NCBI RefSeq assembly: GCF_023277745.1
Contig: NZ_CP086322.1
Coordinates: 4,464,001-4,528,000 of the forward strand
Direction of reading: 5' to 3'
Length of the DNA stretch: 64,000 nt
Source: Streptomyces halobius
GTDB lineage: Bacteria > Actinomycetota > Actinomycetes > Streptomycetales > Streptomycetaceae
Positions 1 through 9,068 of the stretch are shown here, in pieces. Made by a program: the position numbers and the translations under genes. Below the pieces are notes generated by a model. It searched no databases. It was not told where the DNA came from and saw only the letters and a list, made by a program, of their open reading frames with translations. How positions within the stretch are numbered: position 1 is the stretch's first letter; the number at the start of each line of letters is the position of its first letter.

Positions 1-38
1 CCGCCGTCGTACAGGCCGTCGAACGGCCCGTACGTCAT
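1..38 (-). CDS. 5' end of an unidentified protein, cut by window edge
   Basis: An ATG at 36-38 on the minus strand opens a reading frame of twelve codons (MTYGPFDGLYDG) that runs off the left edge. A G-rich stretch (GGGGGAT) lies about six bases upstream and could be a ribosome binding site. The gene would be transcribed in the same direction as lsr2. Too little is visible to name it; it could also be a chance start. Confidence 0.4.
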   Translation of the reverse strand, partial: MTYGPFDGLYDG

Positions 39-275
39 GCCGTCATCCCCCGGATTCGGCTCACGGGAGGCCGCCGGATGGTTGCGGCCTCCCGAGCCCG
101 GCCGCGAGATGGTGAATTCCCTGCCCGCTCCGCGGCTCATGGCGGCCGGGGCGGGAAACGGGGACGGTGGGGGCGCCCCCGATCTCGTGCGACTCGTGAG
201 CACGGCAGCGACGGAATGCCACCGGGCCCGGCTGCTGCGTGCTCGTGATTGTCAATCGGATCGCGCGCGCGGCGA

Positions 276-611
276 TCAGGCGTTGGCCTTCTCGTATGCC
301 TCGCGAATGTCGGCGGGAACACGGCCGCGGTCATTGACGCTGTAGCCGTTTTCCTTGGCCCACGCACGGATCTTCGCGGTGTCCTGGCTGCCGGCCGCGG
401 AAGCCGTACGGCCCTTGCCGCGGCCGCCGGAACGGCCACCGGTCTTGCGGCCCGACTTCACGAACTCCGCGAGAGACTCACGCAGCTTCTCCGCGTTGGC
501 GTCGGAGAGGTCGATCTCGTAGGACTTGCCGTCGAGAGCGAACGTCACGGTCTCGTGCGCCTCGCCGCCGTCGAGGTCGTCGACAAGAAGAACCTGAACC
601 TTCTGTGCCAC
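276..611 (-). CDS. lsr2: Lsr2 nucleoid-associated protein
   Basis: Lsr2 is the actinobacterial H-NS-like protein that bridges DNA and silences AT-rich, often horizontally acquired genes. The 111-residue product has the family layout: an N-terminal dimerisation domain (about 1-55), a Gly/Arg/Lys-rich linker (55-75) and a C-terminal DNA-binding domain with the RGR minor-groove motif at 95-97. The start is GTG at 609-611, preceded by GAAAGGGA at good spacing. The 156 bases upstream (612-767) are unusually A/T-rich for this genome, which would suit autoregulation, though that is inference. Full length, no anomalies. Confidence 0.97.
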   Translation of the reverse strand: MAQKVQVLLVDDLDGGEAHETVTFALDGKSYEIDLSDANAEKLRESLAEFVKSGRKTGGRSGGRGKGRTASAAGSQDTAKIRAWAKENGYSVNDRGRVPADIREAYEKANA

Positions 612-767
612 CGGGAATCCCTTTCATCGAATGCGGATTACACAGAAAGCAAACCGCTTTTCCGGGAAAAACACAAACCCTTGGGTAGGGTTCAGTTGCC
701 GCCCGGCCGGGGAACACTTGCTTCCGTACCCATGAGATAGGGGAGCGATTCGGACATAGAACACTGA

Positions 768-1286
768 TCACAGGTGCAGAAGCATGCGGCTGTTACCCAG
801 GGTGTTGGGCTTCACTCGTTCGAGACCGAGGAACTCGGCAACGCCCTCGTCATAGGAACGCAGGAGCTCACTGTAGACATCACCGTCTACCGGAGTCTCG
901 CCGATCTCCACGAAGCCGTGCTTGACGAAGAAGTCGACTTCGAAGGTGAGACAGAAAATGCGCCGTACTCCGAGCCGGCGCGCGGTACGCAGCAGCCTGT
1001 CCAGGACCTGGTGGCCGACTCCGGACCCCTTGAGCTGCGGATCCACCGCGAGAGTGCGCACCTCGGCCAGGTCTTCCCACATCACGTGGAGCGCCCCGCA
1101 GCCGACCACCTCGCCATCTTCGTCCCGCTCGGCCACCCAGAACTCCTGGATGTCCTCGTAAAGCGTGACGGTGGCTTTGTCGAGCAGGATCCCGTCACGC
1201 GAGTAGGCGTCGATGAGGCGGCGCACGGCGGGCACATCGCCGGTCCTGGCGCGGCGGACGGTGAGCCCTTTTGAATGCGGAGGCAT
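768..1286 (-). CDS. argA: Amino-acid N-acetyltransferase (short N-acetylglutamate synthase)
   Basis: This 172-residue GNAT-fold enzyme probably transfers acetyl from acetyl-CoA to glutamate, the first step of arginine synthesis. The acetyl-CoA pyrophosphate loop is seen as QLKGSGVG (about 103-110), after the core strand EVRTLAVDP. Actinobacterial enzymes of this type lack the N-terminal amino-acid-kinase domain of classical ArgA, and this one fits that short form. It lies 9 bases downstream of the BlaI-type gene, so the two are probably co-transcribed. The substrate is inferred from family similarity; another GNAT substrate is possible. Confidence 0.85.
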   Translation of the reverse strand: MPPHSKGLTVRRARTGDVPAVRRLIDAYSRDGILLDKATVTLYEDIQEFWVAERDEDGEVVGCGALHVMWEDLAEVRTLAVDPQLKGSGVGHQVLDRLLRTARRLGVRRIFCLTFEVDFFVKHGFVEIGETPVDGDVYSELLRSYDEGVAEFLGLERVKPNTLGNSRMLLHL

Positions 1287-1295
1287 GCCCGGACG

Positions 1296-1787
1296 CTATC
1301 GCTCCTTGTCGGCGGTGCCCGCGTCGGGTTCTTCCCCGTCGGCGGATGTGGCCGCCGCTTCTGCTTCCGCATCCCGTGCGGGTTCCCGTTCACCGACTTC
1401 CGCGGGATCGTCCGCTTCCGGCGGTTCATCGACTTGAACCATCCGTACGGCATCCCGCAGTGCTTGTCGTTGTTCCGGCGACATCATGCCGAAGAAGGCG
1501 ACAAGAGCGGCGGCGGGGTTGTCACTGGCGGACCAGGCTTCGTTCATCAGTGCGGCCGAGTAGGCGGCGCGAGTGGAGACCGCCTCATATCGATAGGCGC
1601 GGCCTTCTGCTTCGCGGCGCACCCAGCCCTTCTGATGCAGGTTGTCCAATACGGTCATCACCGTCGTGTAGGCGATCGACCGTTCCTTCTGCAGATCTTC
1701 CAGGACTTCGCGAACGGTGACCGGGCGGTTCCACTCCCAGACCCGCGTCATCACCGCGTCTTCCAGATCACCCAAGGCTCTCGGCAC
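1296..1787 (-). CDS. BlaI/MecI/CopY-family transcriptional repressor
   Basis: A 163-residue winged-helix repressor. The N-terminal domain (about 1-75) carries the family pattern LEDAVMTRVWEW, followed by recognition-helix residues in the stretch YTTVMTVLDNLHQKGW. Residues 80-120 match the dimerisation helices of the family; the last 40 residues are an acidic Ala/Glu/Asp-rich tail. No BlaR-type sensor protease lies nearby, so it probably responds to another signal, as most Streptomyces members do. It precedes the N-acetyltransferase gene by 9 bases. The target is unknown. Confidence 0.9.
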   Translation of the reverse strand: MPRALGDLEDAVMTRVWEWNRPVTVREVLEDLQKERSIAYTTVMTVLDNLHQKGWVRREAEGRAYRYEAVSTRAAYSAALMNEAWSASDNPAAALVAFFGMMSPEQRQALRDAVRMVQVDEPPEADDPAEVGEREPARDAEAEAAATSADGEEPDAGTADKER

Positions 1788-1924
1788 ACTAAGAAGAATA
1801 GTGGGAGATGTCGCGAATGCCGGTTGATCTCGTTGCGTTTGTGCGGGAAAAGGATGTACGACCCGAGGCAGGCAATCCCGGGTCGTACCGTGCGCACCTG
1901 CCGCGTGAATAAGCGGCGGCCTGT

Positions 1925-2110
1925 TCAGGCGCCGTGTGCGTTGGGTTCCTGGTGTACCGCCGCCGCTTCGGTGCGGTGGACTGCGGCGTCCACGGCGGCG
2001 TCTTCCTTGGATTTGTTCTGGCCGCCCTGGCTCTTCACGATCGTCACGATCAGAGCGGTGAAGGCCACGGCCATCACGACGGGCGGAAGCAGCGCTGCGA
2101 CGTAGTCCAT
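1925..2110 (-). CDS. Small single-pass membrane protein
   Basis: A 61-residue protein starting at ATG 2108-2110, with a strong ribosome binding site (AAAGGAGG) about eight bases upstream. A longer frame extends upstream of this start, but the strong site decides for the short form. Residues 7-26 (LLPPVVMAVAFTALIVTIVK) form one transmembrane helix; the rest is a charged Ala/Glu/His-rich cytoplasmic tail. Small proteins of this design are common beside core genes in Streptomyces, but I do not recognise a function. It follows the 217-residue hypothetical gene by 64 bases. Confidence 0.75.
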   Translation of the reverse strand: MDYVAALLPPVVMAVAFTALIVTIVKSQGGQNKSKEDAAVDAAVHRTEAAAVHQEPNAHGA

Positions 2111-2174
2111 GGACGTGGGGCCTCCTTTTGAGGCGTGAGCCTGACGAGACGTACGCAGCCAGGGTACGCAGCGC

Positions 2175-2828
2175 TCAGGCGGTGCGGCTTTCGGGGGGCG
2201 GGGTGGGCTTGCGGCGGGGCGGGAAGACCTCACCGGGCGTGGGGACGGGGCGGTCCCGCCGCGGGGTCTTCGGCCGGGGCTTCGGCTCCGGGCGCCGGGC
2301 CGGCCGCGGCGCGCCCTCCCGCTCCGGCTCACGCTTCCGCTCGCGCTCCGGCTCGTGCGCCGAGCGTCCGCCGGGCAGCGCGTGCAGCCGGGTGCGCACC
2401 GAGCGCTCGGCGAGCCGCTCGCAGTGGCGGAGCAGGGTGGTACGGCTGTCGCTCTCGGCTGCTCCGGCGCACCGTGTGCTGAGGTCGCGCAGGGCGGCGA
2501 GGTCGGCGGGCCCGGGGACGTAGCCGCCCCTGAGGGCCTCCCGGAGCCGTGCGAGGTAGCCGGCGGCCGAGCCGGGCAGGGCGTCGCGGTAGCGGGCGAG
2601 GTCGGCGCGCAGGAAGGTGCGCAGCCGGCCACCTTCGCGGACCGCCTCGTCCACCGCCTCGGCCAGCCGGAGATAGTCCTGGTTGTCGTCCGCCCCCTGC
2701 GGGCGGAGGGCGGACGGCGGGGCGGGGTGGGACGTCGACTGCAAGGCATGGGCGAGGGCGCGACGGAGGACACGCAACTCTTCGGCGCCGAACGCCATGC
2801 CGCCGCGGGATCCGTATGGCATAGGCAT
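2175..2828 (-). CDS. Conserved hypothetical protein with basic Pro/Arg-rich tail
   Basis: A 217-residue soluble protein I cannot name. Residues 10-140 are predicted largely helical (EELRVLRRALAHAL; ADLARYRDALPG) and resemble a helical bundle. From about 150 the chain becomes a disordered tail rich in Arg, Lys, Glu and Pro, a composition often seen in nucleic-acid-contacting or scaffold tails. It may start at the first ATG or at MAFGAEELR, ten residues in. It sits between the small membrane protein and coaX on the same strand, but with 153 bases to coaX it is probably a separate unit. Confidence 0.7.
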   Translation of the reverse strand: MPMPYGSRGGMAFGAEELRVLRRALAHALQSTSHPAPPSALRPQGADDNQDYLRLAEAVDEAVREGGRLRTFLRADLARYRDALPGSAAGYLARLREALRGGYVPGPADLAALRDLSTRCAGAAESDSRTTLLRHCERLAERSVRTRLHALPGGRSAHEPERERKREPEREGAPRPARRPEPKPRPKTPRRDRPVPTPGEVFPPRRKPTPPPESRTA

Positions 2829-2981
2829 GCCGCGACTTTACGACTAATTCGGACAAAAGCCACTTAATTCGTGTGTGGCGGCGCGGACGATCATCGATGA
2901 ACCGCGGACAACACCACGGAATCGCGGACAACGACACGTTGAAAGATGGACGAAAACCGCGTCACCGCAGACCCGCGGCAT

Positions 2982-3779
2982 TCATGACCGGGCGATATTC
3001 CGCTCGTAGACCAGCCGCAGCCCGATGAGGGTCAGCCAGGGCTCATGCGCGTCGATCACCGAGGATTCGCCGAGCACCATCGGGGCCAGCCCTCCGGTGG
3101 CGATCACCGTCACCTCGTCCGGATCCTCCGCCAGCTCCCGGGCCATCCGGTGCACCACACCGTCGACCTGGCCCGCGAAGCCGTAGAGGATGCCGGACTG
3201 CATCGCCTCGACCGTGTTCTTGCCGATGACGCTGCGCGGCCGGGCCAGTTCGATCTTGCGGAGCTGGGCGCCCTTGACGCCCAGCGCCTCCACCGAGATC
3301 TCGATGCCCGGGGCGATCACACCGCCGACGTACTCGCCGCGCGCGCTGACCGCGTCGAAGGTGGTGGCCGTACCGAAGTCGACGACCACCGCGGGCCCGC
3401 CGTACAGCTCGACCGCCGCCAGGGCGTTGATGATCCGGTCGGCGCCGACCTCCTTCGGGTTGTCCATGAGGATCGGCACACCCGTCTTGACGCCCGGCTC
3501 CACCAGGACCGCCGGAACGTCCCCGTAGTAGCGGCGGGTGACCTCGCGCAGTTCGTGCAGGACGGAGGGGACGGTGGAGCAGATGGCGATGCCCTCGATG
3601 CCGTCGCCCAGCTCCTCGCCGAGCAGCGGGTGCATCCCCATCAGGCCCTGGAGGAGGACGGCCAGTTCGTCGGCGGTACGGCGGGCGTCGGTGGAGATCC
3701 GCCAGTGCTCGACGATGTCGTCGCCGTCGAAGAGGCCGAGGACGGTGTGCGTGTTTCCTACGTCGATGGTCAGGAGCAT
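2982..3779 (-). CDS. coaX: Type III pantothenate kinase
   Basis: CoaX phosphorylates pantothenate to 4'-phosphopantothenate, the first committed step of coenzyme A synthesis. Type III enzymes need a monovalent cation and are not feedback-inhibited by CoA. The 265-residue protein has the ASKHA nucleotide-binding motif DVGNT at 6-10, the second phosphate motif DFGTATTFD near 138-146 and the glycine-rich stretch GGVIAPGI. It is the last gene of the minus-strand NAD/CoA operon, 4 bases after nadC, which links it to panC in the same transcript. Full length with no missing motifs. Confidence 0.97.
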   Translation of the reverse strand: MLLTIDVGNTHTVLGLFDGDDIVEHWRISTDARRTADELAVLLQGLMGMHPLLGEELGDGIEGIAICSTVPSVLHELREVTRRYYGDVPAVLVEPGVKTGVPILMDNPKEVGADRIINALAAVELYGGPAVVVDFGTATTFDAVSARGEYVGGVIAPGIEISVEALGVKGAQLRKIELARPRSVIGKNTVEAMQSGILYGFAGQVDGVVHRMARELAEDPDEVTVIATGGLAPMVLGESSVIDAHEPWLTLIGLRLVYERNIARS

Positions 3780-3783
3780 GGCG

Positions 3784-4863
3784 TCAGCGGTCCTCGTGCG
3801 GGTCGGCGTCCTGGGAGCCCGCCGCGTCCTCGCCCTCGACCGCGGCCTCGCCCTCGCGCAGGTCGAGGCCGATGTCGAGGATCGGCGAGGAGTGCGTGAG
3901 CGCGCCCACGGCCAGGTAGTCCACGCCGGTTTCGGCGTAGGCGCGGGCGTCGGCGAGAGTGAGGCGGCCGGAGGACTCCAGGAGAGCCCGGCCGGCGACC
4001 AGTTCCACGGCCTCCCGGGTCTGCTCCGGGGTGAAGTTGTCCAGCAGGATCAGATCGGCGCCCTCGGCGAGGATCGGCGGGATCTGGTCGAGCCGGTCCA
4101 CCTCCACCTCGATCGGCACCCCGGGGAAGCCGTCCCGTACGGCCGTGAACGCCGCGGCGACACCGCCCGCCGCGACGACGTGGTTGTCCTTGATCAGCGC
4201 CGCGTCCGACAGCGACATCCGGTGGTTGACACCGCCACCGCAGCGCACCGCGAACTTCTCCAGGGAACGCAGTCCCGGCGTCGTCTTACGGGTGTCCCGG
4301 ACCCTGGCCCTGGTGCCCTCCAGGGCATCGGCCCACTTCCGGGTCGCCGTCGCGATGCCCGACAGCCGGCACAGGATGTTCAGCGCGCTGCGCTCGGCGG
4401 TGAGCAGATCGCGGGTGCGGGTGGTGACGGACAGCAGCTTCTGGCCGGCCCCGACCCGGTCCCCGTCCTCGACGTGCCGCTCCACCGCGAACTCGTCGGT
4501 GCACACGATCGACAGCACCGCCTCGGCGATCCGCAGCCCGGCGACCGTACCGGCCTCGCGGGCCGTGAAGTCGCCGGTGGCCACCGCGTCTTCGGGGACG
4601 GTCGCCACGGTCGTGACGTCCACGCCCTGGTCGAGGTCCTCCTCGACGGCCATGTGCGCGATGTCCTCGACCTGGACGGGGTCGAGCCCGGCGGCCACCA
4701 GGAGCGCGGCGAGATCGGGGTCCAGGCCGCAGGTGAGCGGGTCGAGGTCGTACGCGGCGTCGTCGCCGGCGCAGCCGCAGGAGTCGCCGCAGCCACCGGC
4801 GGTGGCGGGCTCGCCGGTCTGGCCGATCTGCAGGAGGGGCAGGTCGTCGGAGGTGCTGTTCAC
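3784..4863 (-). CDS. nadC: Nicotinate-nucleotide pyrophosphorylase (carboxylating)
   Basis: NadC (quinolinate phosphoribosyltransferase) converts quinolinate and PRPP to nicotinate mononucleotide in de novo NAD synthesis. The catalytic body (about 60-345) carries the motifs EVDRLDQIPPIL, LDNFTPEQ and SGRLTL, with the conserved KTTPGLR region near 205. At 359 residues it is longer than most homologues because of a cysteine-rich N-terminal extension (GGCGDSCGCAG at about 23-33) not needed for the fold. Its start overlaps the nadB stop by 4 bases, implying translational coupling. nadA, for the preceding enzyme, is not in the window. Confidence 0.96.
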   Translation of the reverse strand: MNSTSDDLPLLQIGQTGEPATAGGCGDSCGCAGDDAAYDLDPLTCGLDPDLAALLVAAGLDPVQVEDIAHMAVEEDLDQGVDVTTVATVPEDAVATGDFTAREAGTVAGLRIAEAVLSIVCTDEFAVERHVEDGDRVGAGQKLLSVTTRTRDLLTAERSALNILCRLSGIATATRKWADALEGTRARVRDTRKTTPGLRSLEKFAVRCGGGVNHRMSLSDAALIKDNHVVAAGGVAAAFTAVRDGFPGVPIEVEVDRLDQIPPILAEGADLILLDNFTPEQTREAVELVAGRALLESSGRLTLADARAYAETGVDYLAVGALTHSSPILDIGLDLREGEAAVEGEDAAGSQDADPHEDR

Positions 4864-6713
4864 GGGGTGGGCTCCGTATCGGGAGAGGTGAGGGCGGGGG
4901 CGGGGATCTGGGGCTCTTCGGTTGTCGCCGGGAAATCGGCGGTCTCCGTGGTGTGGACGTTCAGCGCGCGGTCCGTGTCGAGTGTGATGCGGAAGTGGCG
5001 GCGCCAGAGAGTGTCGTCCCGGTCAGGGTGATCCTCGCGCCAATGGCAGCCGCGGGTCTCCTCCCGGCGGTACGCCGCGGCGACCAGCACCCGGGCGACG
5101 CACAGCAGGTTGGTGGCCTCCCATGCCTCGACACCTGGTTCGGGCGCCTTGCCGGCGGCAGGACCCCCGGCAGGACCCCCGGCAGGACCCTCCCCCGAGC
5201 TCTCGGCTTCCCGGTGGAGGAGGTCGAGTTCCGCGCCGGCGCGGGCCAGGCTGCGGGCGCTGCGCAGCACACCGGCGCCGGTGGTCATGATCTGCTGCAC
5301 GGCCGTACGGGCCTCCGGCGCGAGCAGGCGCAGCGCTGCGGGCAGCGCTTCGGGCGCGGGGTCTGCGTCCGGCGAGTGGCTGAGCGGCGCTTCGGGCGCG
5401 GGGGCGGTGGTGGTTGCGGACGCGTCGGGGGCGGGCCGCGCCGCGATGTCCGCGGCGATCCGCTCCGCGAACACCAGGCCCTCCAGAAGGGAGTTGGAGG
5501 CGAGCCGGTTGGCGCCGTGGACGCCGGTGCAGGCGACCTCGCCGCAGGCGTAGAGGCCGGGCACCGTCGTCCGGCCGTGCAGATCGGTGCGGACGCCGCC
5601 GGAGGCGTAGTGCGCGGCCGGGGCTACCGGGATGGGCCGGGTGACCGGATCGATGCCATGGGCGCGGCAGGCGGCGAGGATCGTCGGGAAACGGCGCTCC
5701 CACATCTCGGCGCCGAAGTGCCGGGCGTCCAAGTACATGTGGTCGACGCCCTGTTCCTGGGCCCGGCGCATGATCGCCTTGGCGACGATGTCGCGCGGGG
5801 CGAGTTCGGCGAGTTCGTGCTGCCCGGCCATGAAGCGGATGCCGTCGGCGTCGACGAGATGGGCGCCCTCGCCCCGTACCGCTTCGGAGATCAGCGGCTG
5901 CTGGCCCTCCGCGTCCGGCCCCAAGTACAGGACGGTGGGGTGGAATTGGACGAATTCGAGGTCGGAGATCTCGGCGCCGGCGCGCAGCGCGAGGGCCACC
6001 CCGTCGCCGGTGGAGACGGCCGGGTTGGTGGTCGCGGAGAAGACCTGCCCCATGCCGCCGGTGGCCAGGACCACGGCCGGGGCGTGCACCGCTCCGACGC
6101 CGTCGTGCTGGCCCTCGCCCATCACATGCAGGGTGACGCCGGACGTCCGGCCCTCGGCGTCGGTGAGGAGGTCCAGGACGAGCGCGTGCTCGATGGTGCG
6201 CAGTCCGGCGGCGCGGACGGCCTGGACGAGCGCGCGGGTGATCTCGGCCCCGGTGGCGTCGCCGCCGGCGTGCGCGATACGGCTGCGGTGGTGGCCGCCC
6301 TCGCGGGTGAGCGCGATCCGGTCGGTGCCGGGAGCGGTGTCGAAGCGGGCGCCGCTGCCGATCAGCCGGTGGACGGCGTCCGGGCCCTCGGTGACCAGGG
6401 TCCGCACAGCCGCCTCGTCGCACAGTCCGGCGCCCGCGACGAGGGTGTCGTCCCGATGCTGCTCGGGGGTGTCACCGTCCCCGAGGGCCGCCGCGATGCC
6501 GCCCTGCGCCCACCGGGTGGAGCCGTCGTCGAGGCGTGCCTTGGTGACGACGACGGTCCTGCGGCCGGCGGCGGCGCAGCGCAGCGCGGCGGTCAGACCG
6601 GCCACTCCGGAGCCCACGACGACGACATCCGCGTCGATCGACCAGCCCGGGTCGGGGGCGGTCAGGCGTATGCCGGTGGCGCCGGGGCCGGTGCCTGGTC
6701 CAGTGGCGGTCAT
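4860..6713 (-). CDS. nadB: L-aspartate oxidase
   Basis: NadB oxidises L-aspartate to iminoaspartate using FAD, the first step of de novo NAD synthesis. The 617-residue protein has the dinucleotide-binding motif [12 protein letters not shown] (about 31-42), the flavin-contacting [13 protein letters not shown] segment, the active-site region around [12 protein letters not shown] and the second FAD motif [12 protein letters not shown]. The C-terminal helical domain holds a low-complexity insertion (repeated GGPA, near 505-520) encoded by short GC-rich tandem repeats at about 5155-5205. It overlaps panC and nadC by 4 bases on each side, so the operon is translationally coupled. Confidence 0.96.
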   Translation of the reverse strand: MTATGPGTGPGATGIRLTAPDPGWSIDADVVVVGSGVAGLTAALRCAAAGRRTVVVTKARLDDGSTRWAQGGIAAALGDGDTPEQHRDDTLVAGAGLCDEAAVRTLVTEGPDAVHRLIGSGARFDTAPGTDRIALTREGGHHRSRIAHAGGDATGAEITRALVQAVRAAGLRTIEHALVLDLLTDAEGRTSGVTLHVMGEGQHDGVGAVHAPAVVLATGGMGQVFSATTNPAVSTGDGVALALRAGAEISDLEFVQFHPTVLYLGPDAEGQQPLISEAVRGEGAHLVDADGIRFMAGQHELAELAPRDIVAKAIMRRAQEQGVDHMYLDARHFGAEMWERRFPTILAACRAHGIDPVTRPIPVAPAAHYASGGVRTDLHGRTTVPGLYACGEVACTGVHGANRLASNSLLEGLVFAERIAADIAARPAPDASATTTAPAPEAPLSHSPDADPAPEALPAALRLLAPEARTAVQQIMTTGAGVLRSARSLARAGAELDLLHREAESSGEGPAGGPAGGPAAGKAPEPGVEAWEATNLLCVARVLVAAAYRREETRGCHWREDHPDRDDTLWRRHFRITLDTDRALNVHTTETADFPATTEEPQIPAPALTSPDTEPTP

Positions 6714-7873
6714 CGGGTCGCTCCGAGGGGGCCTTGGGGGCCGGTGGGGGGTGTGGGGCTGGTGGGATCGGCGGGTTCGGCCGTGTCGTGGTGCGGCGGC
6801 GTCCTGGGGACGGCCTGGGGGCCAAAGGTGAGGCGGATGTTGTCGATGAGGCGGGTGGTGCCGACCTTGGCGGCGACCGCCATCACCGCCTCGCCCTCGT
6901 AGGCATCCGGGATCTCGGTGAAGTCGGACGGCTCGACCAGAGCCAGATAGTCGAGTTCGAGCGGCGGGTCGAGACGGGCGGCGTCGTCGAGGACCACGCG
7001 GGCCGCGGCGCGTGCCACGGACGGGCCGGGCGGCAGCGCGGCGGCGTAGGCGACGGCGTGCGCGTCGGCGGCGGCCCGCTCCTCGCCGAGGGCGGCGAGC
7101 GCCGCCGACCGGCGCTGTGCGGCCTGGCCCCCGGCGGCGGCGCGGGCACGCAGCGCTTCCTCGGCGGTGAGCCGGTCGCGGGCCGCGAAGAGCGCCGCGG
7201 AGAGCGCGAGCGCGGTGCGCCGCTCGGCGGCGGAGAGGTAGCGGTTACGGCTGGAGAGGGCCAGCCCGTCCTCCTCGCGGACCGTGGGAACGCCGACGAT
7301 CTCGACGGGAAAGTTGAGGTCGGCGGCCATCCGCGTGATGACGGCCAGCTGCTGGGCGTCCTTCTGCCCGAAGAACGCGAGGTCCGGCGTCGTCAGGTGC
7401 AGCAGCTTGGCGACGACGGTCAGCACGCCGTCGAAGTGCCCGGGACGGCTGGCGCCTTCCAGGAGGGTGCCCATGGGGCCCGCGGTGATCCGGACCTGAG
7501 GCTTCCCCCCGGACTTCGTCCGGGCGGACCCCCAGCCCGGGTAGACCTCGCCGACGGACGGCGCGAAGACGACGTCCGCGCCCGCCTCGGCGGCCAGCGC
7601 GACATCCGCGTCCAGGGTGCGCGGGTAGCGGTCGAGGTCCTCGGAGGGACCGAACTGCAGCGGATTGACGAAGACCGTGACGACGACCTGCCCCTGCGGC
7701 CCGACCCGCCGGCGGGCGGCGCGGATCAAGGTGGCATGGCCCTCGTGCAGCGCGCCCATGGTCATCACGACCGCCCGCCGGCCGCTGCCGCGCGGCAGGT
7801 CACGCAGGGCGGCGGCGGTGTGCACCAGCCTCGAGGGCACAGCCGCCCGCCGGCCCGGGGGCGGGGTGGTCAT
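6710..7873 (-). CDS. panC: Pantoate-beta-alanine ligase
   Basis: PanC joins pantoate to beta-alanine with ATP to make pantothenate. The nucleotidyltransferase fold shows the HIGH-like motif ALHEGHATL (41-49), [19 protein letters not shown], the pantoate-binding FFGQKDAQQ and the KMSKS-like SSRNRYLS. Two things lengthen the protein to 387 residues: an 11-residue insert (114-124) after GEVYPG that coincides with a palindromic DNA repeat at about 7502-7534, and a Pro/Thr-rich C-terminal tail. It overlaps its neighbours by 4 bases each. The insert lies in a surface region and need not destroy activity, but this is untested. Confidence 0.96.
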   Translation of the reverse strand: MTTPPPGRRAAVPSRLVHTAAALRDLPRGSGRRAVVMTMGALHEGHATLIRAARRRVGPQGQVVVTVFVNPLQFGPSEDLDRYPRTLDADVALAAEAGADVVFAPSVGEVYPGWGSARTKSGGKPQVRITAGPMGTLLEGASRPGHFDGVLTVVAKLLHLTTPDLAFFGQKDAQQLAVITRMAADLNFPVEIVGVPTVREEDGLALSSRNRYLSAAERRTALALSAALFAARDRLTAEEALRARAAAGGQAAQRRSAALAALGEERAAADAHAVAYAAALPPGPSVARAAARVVLDDAARLDPPLELDYLALVEPSDFTEIPDAYEGEAVMAVAAKVGTTRLIDNIRLTFGPQAVPRTPPHHDTAEPADPTSPTPPTGPQGPLGATR

Positions 7874-8814
7874 CGGTCGCCTCCGTCGGGGTGCGTGGTG
7901 TCGTCGGGGGTGTCCGGGGCGGCGAGGACGCCCAGCAGGTCCTCGGCCAGTTCCGGCTTGAGCAGCCCATGGGCCAGCGCCCGGTCCGCGGTCGTACGGG
8001 CCATGGCGAGATATCCGGCGACGCTCCCCGGGGCGTGCTTGCGCAGCTCCGCGACATGGGCGGCCACGGTGCCCGCGTCACCGCGTGCGACCGGGCCGGT
8101 CAGGGCGGCGTCGCCGGACCGCAGCGCGTTGTCCAGGGCGGCGCCGAGCAGCGGGCCGAGCATCCGGTCCGGAGCCTGCACCCCCGCCTCCCGTAGCAGC
8201 TCCATCGACTGGGCGACGAGCGTGACCAGGTGGTTCGCGCCGATGGCGAGGGCCGCGTGGTAGAGCGGACGGGCGGACTCCGCGATCCACTCGGGCTCCC
8301 CGCCCATCTCGATGACCAGCGCCTCGGCGGCCATCCGCAGCTCCTCGGGCGCGGTCACGCCGAACGAGCAGCCCGCCAGCCGCTGGACGTCCACCGCGGT
8401 GCCGGTGAACGTCATGGCCGGATGCAGCGCGAGCGGCAGGGCGCCGGCGCGGGTGGCCGGGTCCAGCACCGCGGTGCCGAAGCGTCCCGAGGTGTGCACC
8501 AGCAGCTGGCCGGGCTGTACCGCACCGGTCTCCGCGAGGCCGCTCACCAGGCCGCCGAGGACGTCGTCGGGGACGGTCAGCAGCACGAGATCGGCACGGG
8601 CGAGGACCTCGGCGGGGGTGACCAGCGGGACGTCGGGCAGCAGCGCGGCGGCCCGCCGGACGGAGGCGTCGGAGACCCCGGAAACGGCGACCGGGCGGTG
8701 CCCCGCGAGCTGCAGCGAGGCGGCGAGGGCAGGCCCCACACGGCCGGCGCCGACGACTCCTACGGTGAGCCGGGCGGGGCGGTCCTGGGCCTCGATGGGC
8801 GGGTTTGCGTTCAC
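7870..8814 (-). CDS. Rossmann-like / DUF2520 protein
   Basis: A 314-residue NAD(P)-binding protein that begins the NAD/CoA operon. The N-terminal Rossmann domain (about 14-140) shows [17 protein letters not shown], and the C-terminal part is the DUF2520 helical domain (about 150-280). The fold resembles ketopantoate reductase and 6-phosphogluconate-dehydrogenase-type enzymes. Its fixed position upstream of panC in actinomycetes suggests a role in pantoate supply, but that is inference. The start is GTG at 8812-8814 with GGAAGG about ten bases upstream. It overlaps panC by 4 bases. Confidence 0.9.
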   Translation of the reverse strand: MNANPPIEAQDRPARLTVGVVGAGRVGPALAASLQLAGHRPVAVSGVSDASVRRAAALLPDVPLVTPAEVLARADLVLLTVPDDVLGGLVSGLAETGAVQPGQLLVHTSGRFGTAVLDPATRAGALPLALHPAMTFTGTAVDVQRLAGCSFGVTAPEELRMAAEALVIEMGGEPEWIAESARPLYHAALAIGANHLVTLVAQSMELLREAGVQAPDRMLGPLLGAALDNALRSGDAALTGPVARGDAGTVAAHVAELRKHAPGSVAGYLAMARTTADRALAHGLLKPELAEDLLGVLAAPDTPDDTTHPDGGDR

Positions 8815-8896
8815 GCGGCGATGGCCTTCCGTTCCAGTCCGCGGGGGGTACCGGACGATTCATCGCCATGCTACGCGAGTGCTTCGGGCGGGCTTG

Positions 8897-9032
8897 AGGG
8901 CCGTCGGAGGGGTGAGACGGGGCCGGCCTGCCCGCTCGCGAGGGCTGTCGGAAGGGTGGGACGGGGACCGGGCCTGCCCGCCCGCGACGTCCCACGTCAT
9001 GCACGGTCGACCTCCCACGTCATGCGCATCCC
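8897..9032. repeat. Two adjacent intergenic tandem duplications
   Basis: The spacer between the divergent DUF2520 and aldolase genes contains a 44-46-base unit repeated twice (8897-8940 and 8941-8986), directly followed by a 23-base unit repeated twice (8987-9009 and 9010-9032; core CCCACGTCATGC). The copies differ at a few positions. No gene lies here; it occupies the likely promoter region of the plus-strand gene. Confidence 0.75.
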
Positions 9033-9068
9033 AAGAGTTATCCACAGGGGTCGCGGGGCGACGCGAGG

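Noticed and set aside
5155..5205. Short repeats in nadB considered as a palindromic element like those in panC and gad
   Set aside because: They are direct repeats of about 12 bases coding GGPA, not an inverted repeat, so they are better explained by slippage.
4953..6902. Very long open frames opposite nadB and other genes
   Set aside because: These are antisense shadows caused by high GC at third positions; the minus-strand proteins carry all the conserved motifs.
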